A stretch of DNA of 64,000 bases from a virus, in the IMG/VR virus record IMGVR_UViG_3300050021_000500, positions 1 through 64,000 of that record, one strand, 5' to 3'. A program made the position numbers and the translations under genes. The notes beneath the pieces were generated by a model. It saw only the letters and a list, made by a program, of their open reading frames with translations. It had not been told where the DNA came from and did not search any database. Numbering within the stretch: position 1 is the first letter of the stretch; every line of letters begins with the position of its first letter. Shown in pieces: positions 30,087 through 37,285 of this stretch.

Positions 30087-30811
30087 CTCGCACCGCCGCG
30101 CTGCCAGCAGGACAGAAAACCGTCGCGGGCCGCCTGAATCAACAGGGTAGAGACGGCGTCCTGCTTGGCCGCATCGCTCCATTGCTCGCCGGCCGCCTTC
30201 AGCGCGTCGACCACAACCTGGAGCAACTCGCGGAAGGCCACGTCGTAGGGAATCTTCACCGGCGGTGCCGGGATGCCTGCGGTGAGGTACGGCTTGGGAG
30301 CGCCGTTGCTGCCGTTGGGTGGCGGCGCGCCGTTGCCGTTACCGTTTGTGGATTTGATACCATCGCCGTATGCGTTGTTGTTAGGAGCGGCACGCACGAT
30401 AGCCGCTTCGACCGGGGCGGGCGCTGATACGCTCGCTCCGGCCCTTGCCTTACGCGCCAGTATCCCCGCGCGGACTTCGGCTTCGATGTCGCTTTCCGGG
30501 ATGCCGGCCAGTGCGGCGGGAGAAGGCGCGGTAGCGGTGTTGACCTCGCCAGTCTGCGGTCTCCAGATATCCCATTGCACGGGATCACCCTTTTTGCCAG
30601 TCCAGCGCTTGCAGATTGCGATGGTTTCATTTCTGTGCGGCTCCAATAGATTCAACTTGGCCGACACATCCAGGTTGAGGTACATGCAGCGACCATCTGC
30701 CAGCGAGTAAAACATCTGATCGCCAAAACGACCGGTCTGGTCGAGCTTGCCTTCGGGGAATTTGAGGGCAATAGTTTCGATCACGTTGGGCTGAAATAAC
30801 ACCTTATTCAT
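30083..30811 (-). CDS. Hypothetical partner of the Cas4-like nuclease (242 aa)
   Basis: 242 residues. N-terminal compact domain (ETIALKFPEGKLDQTGRFGDQMFYSLADGRCMYL), a long Ala/Pro/Gly/Asn-rich linker (NGNGNGAPPPNGS), then a helical C-terminal domain (VAFRELLQVVVDALKAAGEQWSD). An OB-like head plus flexible tail would suit a single-strand DNA-binding or annealing partner. That is inference from layout and neighbour only. Confidence 0.7.
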   Translation of the reverse strand: MNKVLFQPNVIETIALKFPEGKLDQTGRFGDQMFYSLADGRCMYLNLDVSAKLNLLEPHRNETIAICKRWTGKKGDPVQWDIWRPQTGEVNTATAPSPAALAGIPESDIEAEVRAGILARKARAGASVSAPAPVEAAIVRAAPNNNAYGDGIKSTNGNGNGAPPPNGSNGAPKPYLTAGIPAPPVKIPYDVAFRELLQVVVDALKAAGEQWSDAAKQDAVSTLLIQAARDGFLSCWQRGGAR

Positions 30812-30946
30812 ACGTTCCTTTCTGGCGGTTTAGAGCCCGCCACGGCTTTGTAAAATCTGTAGGCGAAAACGGGGCGCCGCGAACGGGGCCGCAGGGGCGC
30901 CGCAGTGCGATGGGGGAAGGAACCCGCGGCCTGACATTCACCCCTC

Positions 30947-31129
30947 CTATACCTTCGTTTTGTAAATCCAAACTTTTTCGTGCTTCCGTCCCGGTTTCCC
31001 CAGGAGTCCTCTACGCTGTGCCTCCAGGGCCACGGGGCAAATCCACTCCTTCCCCTCACCCGGCTTGGTGCCGACCGGCCGCAACAGGGTGTTGCAGACC
31101 GGGCAGCGGGGCTGAGGGGGTTCCGGCAT
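30947..31129 (-). CDS. Small zinc-ribbon protein (60 aa)
   Basis: 60 residues with 'RCPVCNTLLRPVG' and a later single Cys in 'EWICPVALEAQ', basic at the end. It follows the 26-aa peptide gene. The 135 bases downstream of it hold a repeated GGGGCGCCGC but no gene. Confidence 0.6.
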   Translation of the reverse strand: MPEPPQPRCPVCNTLLRPVGTKPGEGKEWICPVALEAQRRGLLGKPGRKHEKVWIYKTKV

Positions 31130-31210
31130 TTACGCTTCCATCCTTCGTTTGTCGTGCGTGCTGTAGCCGCGCTCGTTGCACGGGGTCACCGACAGGATGG
31201 CCGCCGGCAT
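31130..31210 (-). CDS. Possible 26-aa peptide
   Basis: 26 residues (starts MPAAILSVTP, ends KRRMEA) after GAAGAAG, filling the gap between two small genes. The end 'KRRMEA' and its DNA recur at the end of the 121-aa gene at 31390, suggesting a copied gene boundary. Weak evidence. Confidence 0.3.
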   Translation of the reverse strand: MPAAILSVTPCNERGYSTHDKRRMEA

Positions 31211-31386
31211 GATCCGTTCTTCTTCGTCGTTAAGGTATGCTGCGTGTTCTCACGGGAGAAGCCATTGGCCTGCAACCGCTTGACAGTCTCGTCAAGAGAA
31301 GCAACCACCTCCATGACGTACGAATCGAAGACGGGGGCCGCGTCGCCCCTCCGACGCAAGTATTGGATTCTCACAAACTGTGGCAT
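31186..31386 (-). CDS. Small hypothetical protein (66 aa)
   Basis: 66 residues: 'QFVRIQYLRRRGDAAPVFDSYVMEVVASLDETVKRLQANGFSRENT' looks like one beta-alpha unit. Starts close after the 121-aa gene. Unrecognised. Confidence 0.55.
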   Translation of the reverse strand: MPQFVRIQYLRRRGDAAPVFDSYVMEVVASLDETVKRLQANGFSRENTQHTLTTKKNGSCRRPSCR

Positions 31387-31389
31387 GGC

Positions 31390-31755
31390 CTACGCTTCCA
31401 TCCTGCGTTTGAGATTTTGCAAAGTCGCCTTTGCAGCTTTTACGTGGTGCAGGTTGATCTGGTCGTCGCTGGGCAGCGAGTAGCGGTCCACCACCTCCAG
31501 TTCCGCAATCGCGTCTGAGAGCCCTTCCATGTGCAACTTCGCTTCGCGGTCCTGGTCCGCCGCCCAGCTCAATTCGTCGGGCTCGTAATCGTCGGCGCTG
31601 TCGTTGATGGTCTTCACCGCGGAGCGCATCTCCTGGTACAGCGCTGGCACGAAGCGGTCCAGGTCGAGGTGCTCCTCTCTGAGCGATTCCACCACCTGGG
31701 CGGCCATGGTCGAATAGAACTTGTCGAGTCGCATAACGATATTCCCTCGCAGCAT
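31390..31755 (-). CDS. Helical hypothetical protein (121 aa)
   Basis: 121 residues, helical, acidic centre (DDYEPDELSWAADQDREAKL). The first ATG follows GAGGTGG right after the upstream stop; an ATG seven codons on also has a good site. Ends in LKRRMEA. No family recognised. Confidence 0.65.
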   Translation of the reverse strand: MLRGNIVMRLDKFYSTMAAQVVESLREEHLDLDRFVPALYQEMRSAVKTINDSADDYEPDELSWAADQDREAKLHMEGLSDAIAELEVVDRYSLPSDDQINLHHVKAAKATLQNLKRRMEA

Positions 31756-32229
31756 CTACGCCACCTCACTTTGCCGCCGTCTAAGATCTCTGTTGTCCGC
31801 TTCCAGTTTGTTGACTTGAAGTACGAGACTGCGGACCTGATCCTCCAAGTCCATAATTCGCTCGCTTTTCAGCAATTCGGCGTGCGCATCTACGATCTTC
31901 TTTCGCAATTCGATACAGCCTGTTTCGAACAGCGCACCATGAATGACTGGGTGCTCCTTTCCCCTGCCCGTATACCAGCGTTCATCGCACGACAGGTAGC
32001 CGCGCATCATCTCGTCGTTACCGGCCAGTAGAGCTTCAACCGCATTCGTGGCCATGCGCTCGACGTGAGAAGCGAGATTATACGCCAGCGAGCCTTTGAT
32101 GCCGTATTCGATGGATTCGGTAAGGGTATCCGCGATGCTTCGGGCCTGCTTATTGGCCGCCGCGAGCGCTTCATCCGAGAATCCGGCCTGTAGGACCTCT
32201 TCGAGTTTCGATCTGAGTAGTTTCATCAT
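31756..32229 (-). CDS. Coiled-coil hypothetical protein (157 aa)
   Basis: 157 residues, helical, with a C-terminal coiled coil (DLEDQVRSLVLQVNKLEADNRDLRRRQ). The middle holds 'YLSCDERWYTGRGKEHPVIH'. Start chosen at the first of two adjacent ATGs after GAAGGG. Possibly oligomeric; no function assigned. Confidence 0.65.
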   Translation of the reverse strand: MMKLLRSKLEEVLQAGFSDEALAAANKQARSIADTLTESIEYGIKGSLAYNLASHVERMATNAVEALLAGNDEMMRGYLSCDERWYTGRGKEHPVIHGALFETGCIELRKKIVDAHAELLKSERIMDLEDQVRSLVLQVNKLEADNRDLRRRQSEVA

Positions 32230-32240
32230 CGTCCCTTCTT

Positions 32241-32447
32241 TTAAAATGGGCATTCTTGAGCCACAACGGGCTCGTACTGTTCGTAGCGCTCTGCCGGCGT
32301 CACCGCGCGAAGGGCTACATTCCACCAACTCTCAGGGTCGTGCAACTCGCAGCCGCGGGCGTCGAACAGATCGACGTCCGTCTGCGTGCAGGTGCATCGC
32401 GGCTCCTGGTCTTCCATCTCGATGAGGCGGCGGCCCAAGCGGTTCAC
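32241..32447 (-). CDS. Small hypothetical protein with CxC motif (68 aa)
   Basis: 68 residues with 'PRCTCTQTDVDLFDARGCELHDPESWWN', a Cys/His set that could bind zinc. Start overlaps the next gene's stop. Unrecognised. Confidence 0.6.
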   Translation of the reverse strand: MNRLGRRLIEMEDQEPRCTCTQTDVDLFDARGCELHDPESWWNVALRAVTPAERYEQYEPVVAQECPF

Positions 32448-32728
32448 CTTGCCTCCTCGAGGCGGATCATCAAATCCGCCACTGCGGAAGCCTTCGTCGG
32501 GCCGTATCCGTACGGCCCATATTCTTCGTGGCCGTCAATCACCGCCGCCCAATCGAACTGGCATGTGGGGATAGGCGGACGTACGTAGTCCACGGAGATC
32601 AGCAGATTACCTTCGCCGTTACAGGCGCGGCACTTCGGATCGGCCTCCAGGCGCGTCTGCGTATTCGGGCTGGGCCGGATACCTTGCGGCTGTTCGCTCA
32701 GGCAGATGCAGCGTTCGCTGATTGTCAT
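32444..32728 (-). CDS. Hypothetical protein with CxxC (94 aa)
   Basis: 94 residues. Cys pairs 'CICLSEQ' and 'KCRACNGEGN' (DnaJ-like CxxCxGxG half) then an aromatic 'EEYGPYGYGPTKASAVADLMIRLEE'. Possible single zinc site. No family recognised. Confidence 0.65.
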   Translation of the reverse strand: MTISERCICLSEQPQGIRPSPNTQTRLEADPKCRACNGEGNLLISVDYVRPPIPTCQFDWAAVIDGHEEYGPYGYGPTKASAVADLMIRLEEAR

Positions 32729-32949
32729 AAACTCCTCCGTCCTTTCCGTGCTTGCCGCTTCTCCTTGCGCTGTTCCTCGATCACCCGCTTCACGGCCAGC
32801 CAGAGGCAGGCGTCGTAGCTGATGGTGTAGCGCTGCCGGGTGCCCTTCGGCCGCACCTCGAGGTGTCTCGGGTGCAGGGTGACAATCAGAGGCTTGCCGC
32901 GGTCCATGCAGGTTGATTCGCGGGTCACTGGTTTGGTGAGTAGGGTCAT
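32725..32949 (-). CDS. Small basic phage protein (74 aa)
   Basis: 74 residues, 'LIVTLHPRHLEVRPKGTRQRYTISYDACLWLAVKR' then a very basic tail (RKEKRQARKGRRSL). Type seen in many phages, function unknown; charge suggests nucleic-acid binding. Confidence 0.68.
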   Translation of the reverse strand: MTLLTKPVTRESTCMDRGKPLIVTLHPRHLEVRPKGTRQRYTISYDACLWLAVKRVIEEQRKEKRQARKGRRSL

Positions 32950-33218
32950 GGGCGCCCGTCCGTTTCGTCGATCGCCTTGCGGAGATCTGTCCAGCCATCC
33001 GGTAGCCCGAGCGACTCCGATACTTCCTCCGGAGCCTGCATAAGCCGATTGTGCAGGTCATCCAGCCGGCGCGTGTCCTCATTGCCTGCATCGCGGGCGC
33101 GCTCGTAGCGGATTACAAGCCCTTCCATGAAAGGAGCCAGGTCCCCCTGGCTCGGCTTCCAACCACGATCTAAAGCGAAACCCAACATACGTTGAGCAAA
33201 TACATCATTCTTTGTCAT
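32946..33218 (-). CDS. Helical hypothetical protein (90 aa)
   Basis: 90 residues, helical ('RMLGFALDRGWKPSQGDLAPFMEGLVIRYERARD'). Start at MTKNDVFAQR, next to the 39-aa membrane peptide stop. Unrecognised. Confidence 0.62.
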   Translation of the reverse strand: MTKNDVFAQRMLGFALDRGWKPSQGDLAPFMEGLVIRYERARDAGNEDTRRLDDLHNRLMQAPEEVSESLGLPDGWTDLRKAIDETDGRP

Positions 33219-33334
33219 GGCCGCACCGCCGATCCGCTCCACGGCAAGGGCGTGCCGCACAACCAAGCGAAAACGAACGCCAACAGAATGCCCAGCAGAA
33301 TCCCTACAATTGCGGAGCTCGCTCTATTCAGCAT
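33215..33334 (-). CDS. 39-aa single-span membrane peptide
   Basis: 39 residues with one hydrophobic span (AIVGILLGILLAFVFAWL). Its ATG overlaps the stop of the Cys-rich gene (TGATG) and its stop overlaps the next start. Small phage membrane peptides can disturb host membranes or inhibit host factors; nothing specific here. Confidence 0.6.
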   Translation of the reverse strand: MLNRASSAIVGILLGILLAFVFAWLCGTPLPWSGSAVRP

Positions 33335-33702
33335 CACGCCACCTCTTGCATAAATGCCGCTGCTTCTTCCAGCGTGCAGCCGGCCTCGGCCAGCATGACA
33401 TACCGCCGGATGACCGGTTCCGGCGCCATCTCGATCCCGGCGGCGCAGATTGCGCAGCACTTCAACGGACGGTCGGCGCCATCGGGGATCAGGATCAGGT
33501 GCGCCAGGCAGAAGCGGTGGCCGCATCCATCGCAGTGGAAGCCGAAGTGTTCCAAGCAGACGGACAAGCAGAGCCAGGTGTCGCAACTCGGATCGGCGCA
33601 CTTTACGGAGGGGATGGACGCGCGGCCGTCTTCGTCGCGGTCCAGGTGGTGGAAGGTGGTTTGGCAGGTATTGCAGGTTTCGGTAGTGGCGGCGTACTGC
33701 AT
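33334..33702 (-). CDS. Cys/His-rich multi-zinc protein, first early gene (122 aa)
   Basis: 122 residues with about 16 Cys and several His in ordered pairs: CNTC, CADPSC, CLSVC plus H, 'FHCDGCGHRFCLAHL', 'LKCCAIC'. The spacing suggests two or three zinc sites of a RING/B-box or ZZ-like treble clef. A short helical tail follows (VIRRYVMLAEAGCTLEEAAAFM). It is promoter-proximal in the leftward early operon, a place for host-takeover proteins. Fold inferred, partner unknown. Confidence 0.7.
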   Translation of the reverse strand: MQYAATTETCNTCQTTFHHLDRDEDGRASIPSVKCADPSCDTWLCLSVCLEHFGFHCDGCGHRFCLAHLILIPDGADRPLKCCAICAAGIEMAPEPVIRRYVMLAEAGCTLEEAAAFMQEVA

Positions 33703-33767
33703 ATAGGAACCTCCGTTCCCGGGTCACAACTCTCTTCTTTCCCTGCGAGGAAGCCCCCGCGGGGGGT

Positions 33768-33805
33768 AGGGTTGGCAGGTGCGTCTCGTACACCCGTCCA
33801 ACCCT
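33768..33805. promoter_or_regulatory. Inverted repeat in early-operon leader
   Basis: AGGGTTGG and CCAACCCT form perfect 8-bp arms around 22 bases, just downstream of the leftward promoter start region. It could be an operator or an attenuator hairpin in the 5' leader. Confidence 0.45.
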
Positions 33806-33811
33806 AAAAAC

Positions 33812-33840
33812 ATATTATCATTGTCAATATGTTGTGTCAA
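33812..33840 (-). promoter_or_regulatory. Strong leftward early promoter
   Basis: On the minus strand TTGACA, exactly 17 bases, TAATAT: nearly consensus. It drives the 25-33.7 kb operon. CAATATGTT and GAATATGTTA repeats in and beside it suggest a repressor site shared with the divergent gene. Confidence 0.75.
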
Positions 33841-33902
33841 GGGAAATCTACTGGCTTTCTCAATATATTTTATGGTAGAGTGAATATGTTACGATTGCGA
33901 AC

Positions 33903-34079
33903 ATGCCGATAGACCCAAAAATGGTTTGCGACTGCCTACGATGCGGACACGGCTGGATCAAGCGGATAAAGCGTAGGCCGTTCAGTTGTCCGAAGTGCAA
34001 GCAGCCGAAGTGGGACACCCCATCGCCTGGCGTTGGGCGCCCTAAGGCGGCGAAAGCGAAGGCAAAGGCGGGCAGGTAA
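33903..34079 (+). CDS. Zinc-ribbon protein with basic tail (58 aa)
   Basis: 58 residues. Three Cys pairs 'CDCLRCGHGW' and 'FSCPKCKQPKW' form a rubredoxin-like zinc ribbon; the tail 'GRPKAAKAKAKAGR' is AT-hook-like. Small DNA-binding regulator likely. Divergent from the early operon across an AT-rich region with repeated ATATGTT motifs, so it may autoregulate. Confidence 0.75.
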   Translation: MPIDPKMVCDCLRCGHGWIKRIKRRPFSCPKCKQPKWDTPSPGVGRPKAAKAKAKAGR

Positions 34080-34089
34080 AAGCCGGGTC

Positions 34090-34113
34090 GGGGAAAGGGT
34101 AGACTCCTTCCCC
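34090..34113 (+). other. Hairpin after zinc-ribbon gene
   Basis: GGGGAAAGG and CCTTCCCC pair with one bulge around a short loop, directly between two plus-strand genes. No T-tract follows, so possible attenuator or processing site. Confidence 0.35.
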
Positions 34114-34144
34114 ACGGCCCTAAATCAAACACGAGGAGACTCTC

Positions 34145-34765
34145 ATGGATGATCTGAAAACGACGGTAGCACGAAACGAAACGCCAGGCCGGCAGGAATT
34201 GGCCAAGGCAACCGTGACCGACGCCATCAAAAAAGACCTGCGGGATAATCCCCCTGGCCGCCTCTACGATCCCGGCGCCCGCGCTTTCAACCTGATGCAG
34301 GAATTGGACCCCTCAACTCAGGCACACGTACTTTTGGGAGTGATCGCCGGCATGTACCAACAGCAGGGGGATCAGGTCGTCAGGAAGAAGATGGAGTCCG
34401 AACCCCGGCAGGGATGGCTGGCCATGTCGGAGTACGCGCACGTTCCGCAGGTGCTCAAGGTTAAGGCTGGGTTCGTGTCCACGGATGATGCCTCGCCGGA
34501 ACAATACACCGAATCTCTGGAAGGGGCGGAAGCGCGGCTTCGGGCGTGGCTGCTACCGCGAGTTTCGGCGGACAACCTGCGGCTCCAAAGGCAGAAGATC
34601 CGCGAGATGAAGAAGGCCCGGCGCGGCGCGGCACTTCAGTACGCTGGCGCGCCGGAAATGAGCATCGGGCAGGCCATGGCGCTGCACTTGGCGAACTTGG
34701 AAAGCCCGAGAGCCAAGCACTACCGTGCAATCGCCTCGAAGGGCGGAAAGGCGAAAAACCGGTGA
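34145..34765 (+). CDS. Hypothetical protein (206 aa)
   Basis: 206 residues after GAGGAG. N-terminal 'ELAKATVTDAIKKDLRDNPPGRLYDPGARAFNLMQEL', then a long helical part (NLRLQRQKIREMKKARRG) and a basic end (AIASKGGKAKNR). No membrane segment or catalytic motif. Followed by a GTGA overlap with a 43-aa gene. Confidence 0.7.
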   Translation: MDDLKTTVARNETPGRQELAKATVTDAIKKDLRDNPPGRLYDPGARAFNLMQELDPSTQAHVLLGVIAGMYQQQGDQVVRKKMESEPRQGWLAMSEYAHVPQVLKVKAGFVSTDDASPEQYTESLEGAEARLRAWLLPRVSADNLRLQRQKIREMKKARRGAALQYAGAPEMSIGQAMALHLANLESPRAKHYRAIASKGGKAKNR

Positions 34766-34893
34766 ACGAAGAATCAACAACTTACTGGCACTACACGATG
34801 TGGCTGCGCAACCACGAAACGGGACCGTGGGGCCAAACGAATAATCAAGAAGATCCCGGAACAGAAAAAGCCCGCATTGTGTTGCGGGGCTGA
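34762..34893 (+). CDS. 43-aa protein, GTG start
   Basis: 43 residues rich in Trp, Asn and Thr (TYWHYTMWLRNHETGPWGQT). The GTG overlaps the previous stop (GTGA), the main evidence for translation. Unrecognised. Confidence 0.5.
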   Translation: MNEESTTYWHYTMWLRNHETGPWGQTNNQEDPGTEKARIVLRG

Positions 34894-34923
34894 CACACCT
34901 CAGGAAAAAGTAGAAGGAGAACA

Positions 34924-35319
34924 ATGCGAACACGAAACGTCCTCGCCGCCTTAATGGGGCTGATACTCACGGCTGTCATTGCCACCGCTCAGATCCAAGC
35001 CAGTCCGGCGCCGGTGGCACCGAAGCACCATCACAAGGCGCTCGGCACATTGCTATTTGTCGGCGGCGTCGGCTTGGTGGCTCTGGGCGCTATCGCTTTA
35101 TCGCGGCCCTGCCCCGCTGTGGACCGCTCTCAGCAAATATCCCTGCAAACCGGGAGCCTGGCAGGCGCGGGCTCCTGTGGATCCTCGTGGTTTCAGAAGG
35201 ACAAAACGGCCATCGGCGCTTCGGGAATCGGGGCTGGAGCGGTCTTGGTGGTGGCCGGCATCGCCGTCATGCGTAAATCGGAGAAACCCGAAGTCTCTAC
35301 GGCAGGTGTAATCAAATAG
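34924..35319 (+). CDS. Membrane protein with signal peptide (131 aa)
   Basis: 131 residues after AAGGAG. Signal-like leader (NVLAALMGLILTAVIATAQ), a His-rich stretch (APKHHHK), then two hydrophobic spans (LGTLLFVGGVGLVALGAIAL and ASGIGAGAVLVVAGIAVM) separated by a loop with two Cys. Inner-membrane protein of unknown role; superinfection exclusion or envelope modification would be typical for such phage genes but is not shown. Confidence 0.65.
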   Translation: MRTRNVLAALMGLILTAVIATAQIQASPAPVAPKHHHKALGTLLFVGGVGLVALGAIALSRPCPAVDRSQQISLQTGSLAGAGSCGSSWFQKDKTAIGASGIGAGAVLVVAGIAVMRKSEKPEVSTAGVIK

Positions 35320-35328
35320 GCGGTGATC

Positions 35329-35505
35329 ATGAGTTGGGAAGCATGGGGCAGCGATGAATCGGTCGATATCGACCAACTCTACAACCGGGGTTGGGAGTCG
35401 GATTCGGACTGCGACAAATGGTGGAAGGCTGGAGAGCCAGAGACTGTATACACGATGGCTGAAGCTATCCAAGCCTACGAGGATTGGCTCTATGCCGAAG
35501 ACTGA
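35329..35505 (+). CDS. Acidic Trp-rich small protein (58 aa)
   Basis: 58 residues, very acidic and aromatic (DIDQLYNRGWESDSDCDKWWK, then AEAIQAYEDWLYAED). Acidic Trp-rich proteins of this size can mimic DNA, but no specific similarity is seen. ATG chosen over an in-frame GTG two codons upstream. Confidence 0.55.
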   Translation: MSWEAWGSDESVDIDQLYNRGWESDSDCDKWWKAGEPETVYTMAEAIQAYEDWLYAED

Positions 35506-35558
35506 GCGGCGGCGAATTCCGTGGACTCAACCACAGCGTGTGGCGGCGGTTTAAAGCT

Positions 35559-36173
35559 ATGCGCGCCGCCGTCTATGCCCGCGTCTCCACCACCGATCAA
35601 ACGTGCGCGCTCCAACTCGCCGAGCTGCGAACTTACGTGCAGGCCCGCGGTTGGGATCTCGCCGGTGAGTACGTCGACACCGGCTGGTCTGGTGCCAAAG
35701 CATCCCGGCCGGAATTGGACCGGCTCATGCGGGACGCGCGCAAGCGCAGCGTGGACTGCGTCCTGGTCTGGAAACTTGACCGGTGGGCGCGCTCCGTCTC
35801 CCACCTGGTGAGCAGCCTCGAGGAGTTGAAAGGCCTCGGCGTGCGTTGGATTGCCGCGACGCAGAATCTGGATACCGACGAGTCCAACCCTGTGGGCCGG
35901 CTCATGACGCACCTCTTGGGAGCGGTGGCGGAGTTCGAGCGGGAGATGATTCGCGAGCGCACCTTAGCGGGGCTGGCCTACGCGCGGTCCAAGGGTCGTG
36001 TGGGGGGCCGGCCGGCAAAAGTCTTCGACCGCCAGCGTGCCCGGGATATGCGCAGCCAGAATCCACCGGTGAGCTGGCGCACTATCGCCCGCGAGTTGGG
36101 GATACCTCAGTCCTCGATCCGGCAGGCGCTCGGGGGTGTGCGTAAAACCCCTCCGCAAAAACCGCGAAAGTGA
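35559..36173 (+). CDS. Serine recombinase (resolvase/invertase type) 2
   Basis: 204 residues. Catalytic Ser in 'MRAAVYARVSTTDQ', 'VDCVLVWKLDRWARSVSHLV', 'AATQNLDTDESNPVGRLMTHLLGAVAEFEREMI' and C-terminal HTH 'RDMRSQNPPVSWRTIARELG', then a basic tail. Related to recombinase 1 but clearly diverged. Its 3' end overlaps the convergent Dam-like gene by 67 bases. Either recombinase may act in cassette shuffling or prophage integration. Confidence 0.92.
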   Translation: MRAAVYARVSTTDQTCALQLAELRTYVQARGWDLAGEYVDTGWSGAKASRPELDRLMRDARKRSVDCVLVWKLDRWARSVSHLVSSLEELKGLGVRWIAATQNLDTDESNPVGRLMTHLLGAVAEFEREMIRERTLAGLAYARSKGRVGGRPAKVFDRQRARDMRSQNPPVSWRTIARELGIPQSSIRQALGGVRKTPPQKPRK

Positions 36174-37276
36174 GCGCCAGTTAAAGCCTGACGTTTGGCC
36201 GGTTGCGGGGTGCGGTCCTTACCGTTTGTCGCACACCTGGAAACTCCGGCATCCGCGATCGCTGCGAGAAGCGCTCGTTTCTTCAGTGGCGGCATGCGTT
36301 CGAGCTTTCCGGCCCAGCTTGCGATCTGCCGCTTGAGGTCCTGGCGCTGGCGCGTGTTCTCGCCCAAAAATTGGTAATCGTGCAACTCCACGGGTTCGGC
36401 AAAGTTGAACCAGAGCCATTCGGTTGCCATCCCGCCCCGCGTCATCGCCTCGAAGTGGATGCAGTTCCACCGTTTCAGCCTGAAGGTGTACATCTCAGAC
36501 CAATACCCCGAAATCATCACCCGGCACGGCAATTCCAGAATGGTGGCCAACAACTCCGCGTGCTGCTCGTCGCTCATTTCGTGGCGGTAGAGTCGCCCAC
36601 CGGAACGCGTTTCCATCAAGTAGGGTGGATCGCAATAGATTAGGTCGGTAGGCTGGAACGGGTACGACGCCAGGAAGGTGAGGCCGTCGCCGCGGAGGAA
36701 CCGAAAGCTCGATCGACCAGCGGCGGATCCACAATCGGCGAGACTGCCGCCGGAGTACTCCGGTACCGGAGCGGCGATTGCGCCGCCGACGGCAGCCGTC
36801 CTTGATCGGCCAGCGGTGAACCTACCGCCGGAGGCCTTCAGCGGCGGATATGCCGCCTGGTGATGGGCACCGCTTCCTGGAACTGACGGCGGACCAACCG
36901 CTCCCGGATACAGCGGCAAACCTGCCGCGCCCACCAGGTCGCGCCAAGCTGCTCCCCCCGGCTTTTCCGCCGTTCCTCGAGCCCCGGCGCTTTCGCCGCT
37001 CAGGTCCTTGACGGCGTTTTCGCCCGTATGCGATCGCCACGACGCGATTACCTCCGCATCCAGGTCCACGCCGATGTTGTACGCCGCCGGCCGCTTTAGC
37101 CGCATTACCGCACCCCCGCCGAGGAACGGTTCGCAGTAAACCGGATGCGGCGGCATAAGATTGATCAGCCGGTGATAGACCCCCGGTCCGGATTTTCCAC
37201 CTGGATAGCCCATGGGATCCAGAATCGGCGAAAACGCCGCTGATGTCAAGTAGGCAGGTTCCCGCACACCGCTCAC
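36107..37276 (-). CDS. D12-class DNA adenine methylase (Dam-like) with long low-complexity insertion
   Basis: 389 residues, GTG start after AGGGCGG. Motif I region 'GYPGGKSGPGVYHRLI', SAM site 'VYCEPFLGGGAVMRL', 'IGVDLDAEVIASW', and the catalytic 'DLIYCDPPYLMETR' define an N6-adenine methylase. Between IASW and the following RFLRGDGLTFL there are about 100 extra Gly/Ala/Pro/Ser-rich residues. Their DNA is a run of short GC hairpins, absent from methylases of this type that I recall. The C-terminal tail is also extra. Expected to protect phage DNA; the insertion may alter activity. Confidence 0.85.
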   Translation of the reverse strand: MSGVREPAYLTSAAFSPILDPMGYPGGKSGPGVYHRLINLMPPHPVYCEPFLGGGAVMRLKRPAAYNIGVDLDAEVIASWRSHTGENAVKDLSGESAGARGTAEKPGGAAWRDLVGAAGLPLYPGAVGPPSVPGSGAHHQAAYPPLKASGGRFTAGRSRTAAVGGAIAAPVPEYSGGSLADCGSAAGRSSFRFLRGDGLTFLASYPFQPTDLIYCDPPYLMETRSGGRLYRHEMSDEQHAELLATILELPCRVMISGYWSEMYTFRLKRWNCIHFEAMTRGGMATEWLWFNFAEPVELHDYQFLGENTRQRQDLKRQIASWAGKLERMPPLKKRALLAAIADAGVSRCATNGKDRTPQPAKRQALTGAHFRGFCGGVLRTPPSACRIED

Positions 37277-37285
37277 GCCGCCCTG

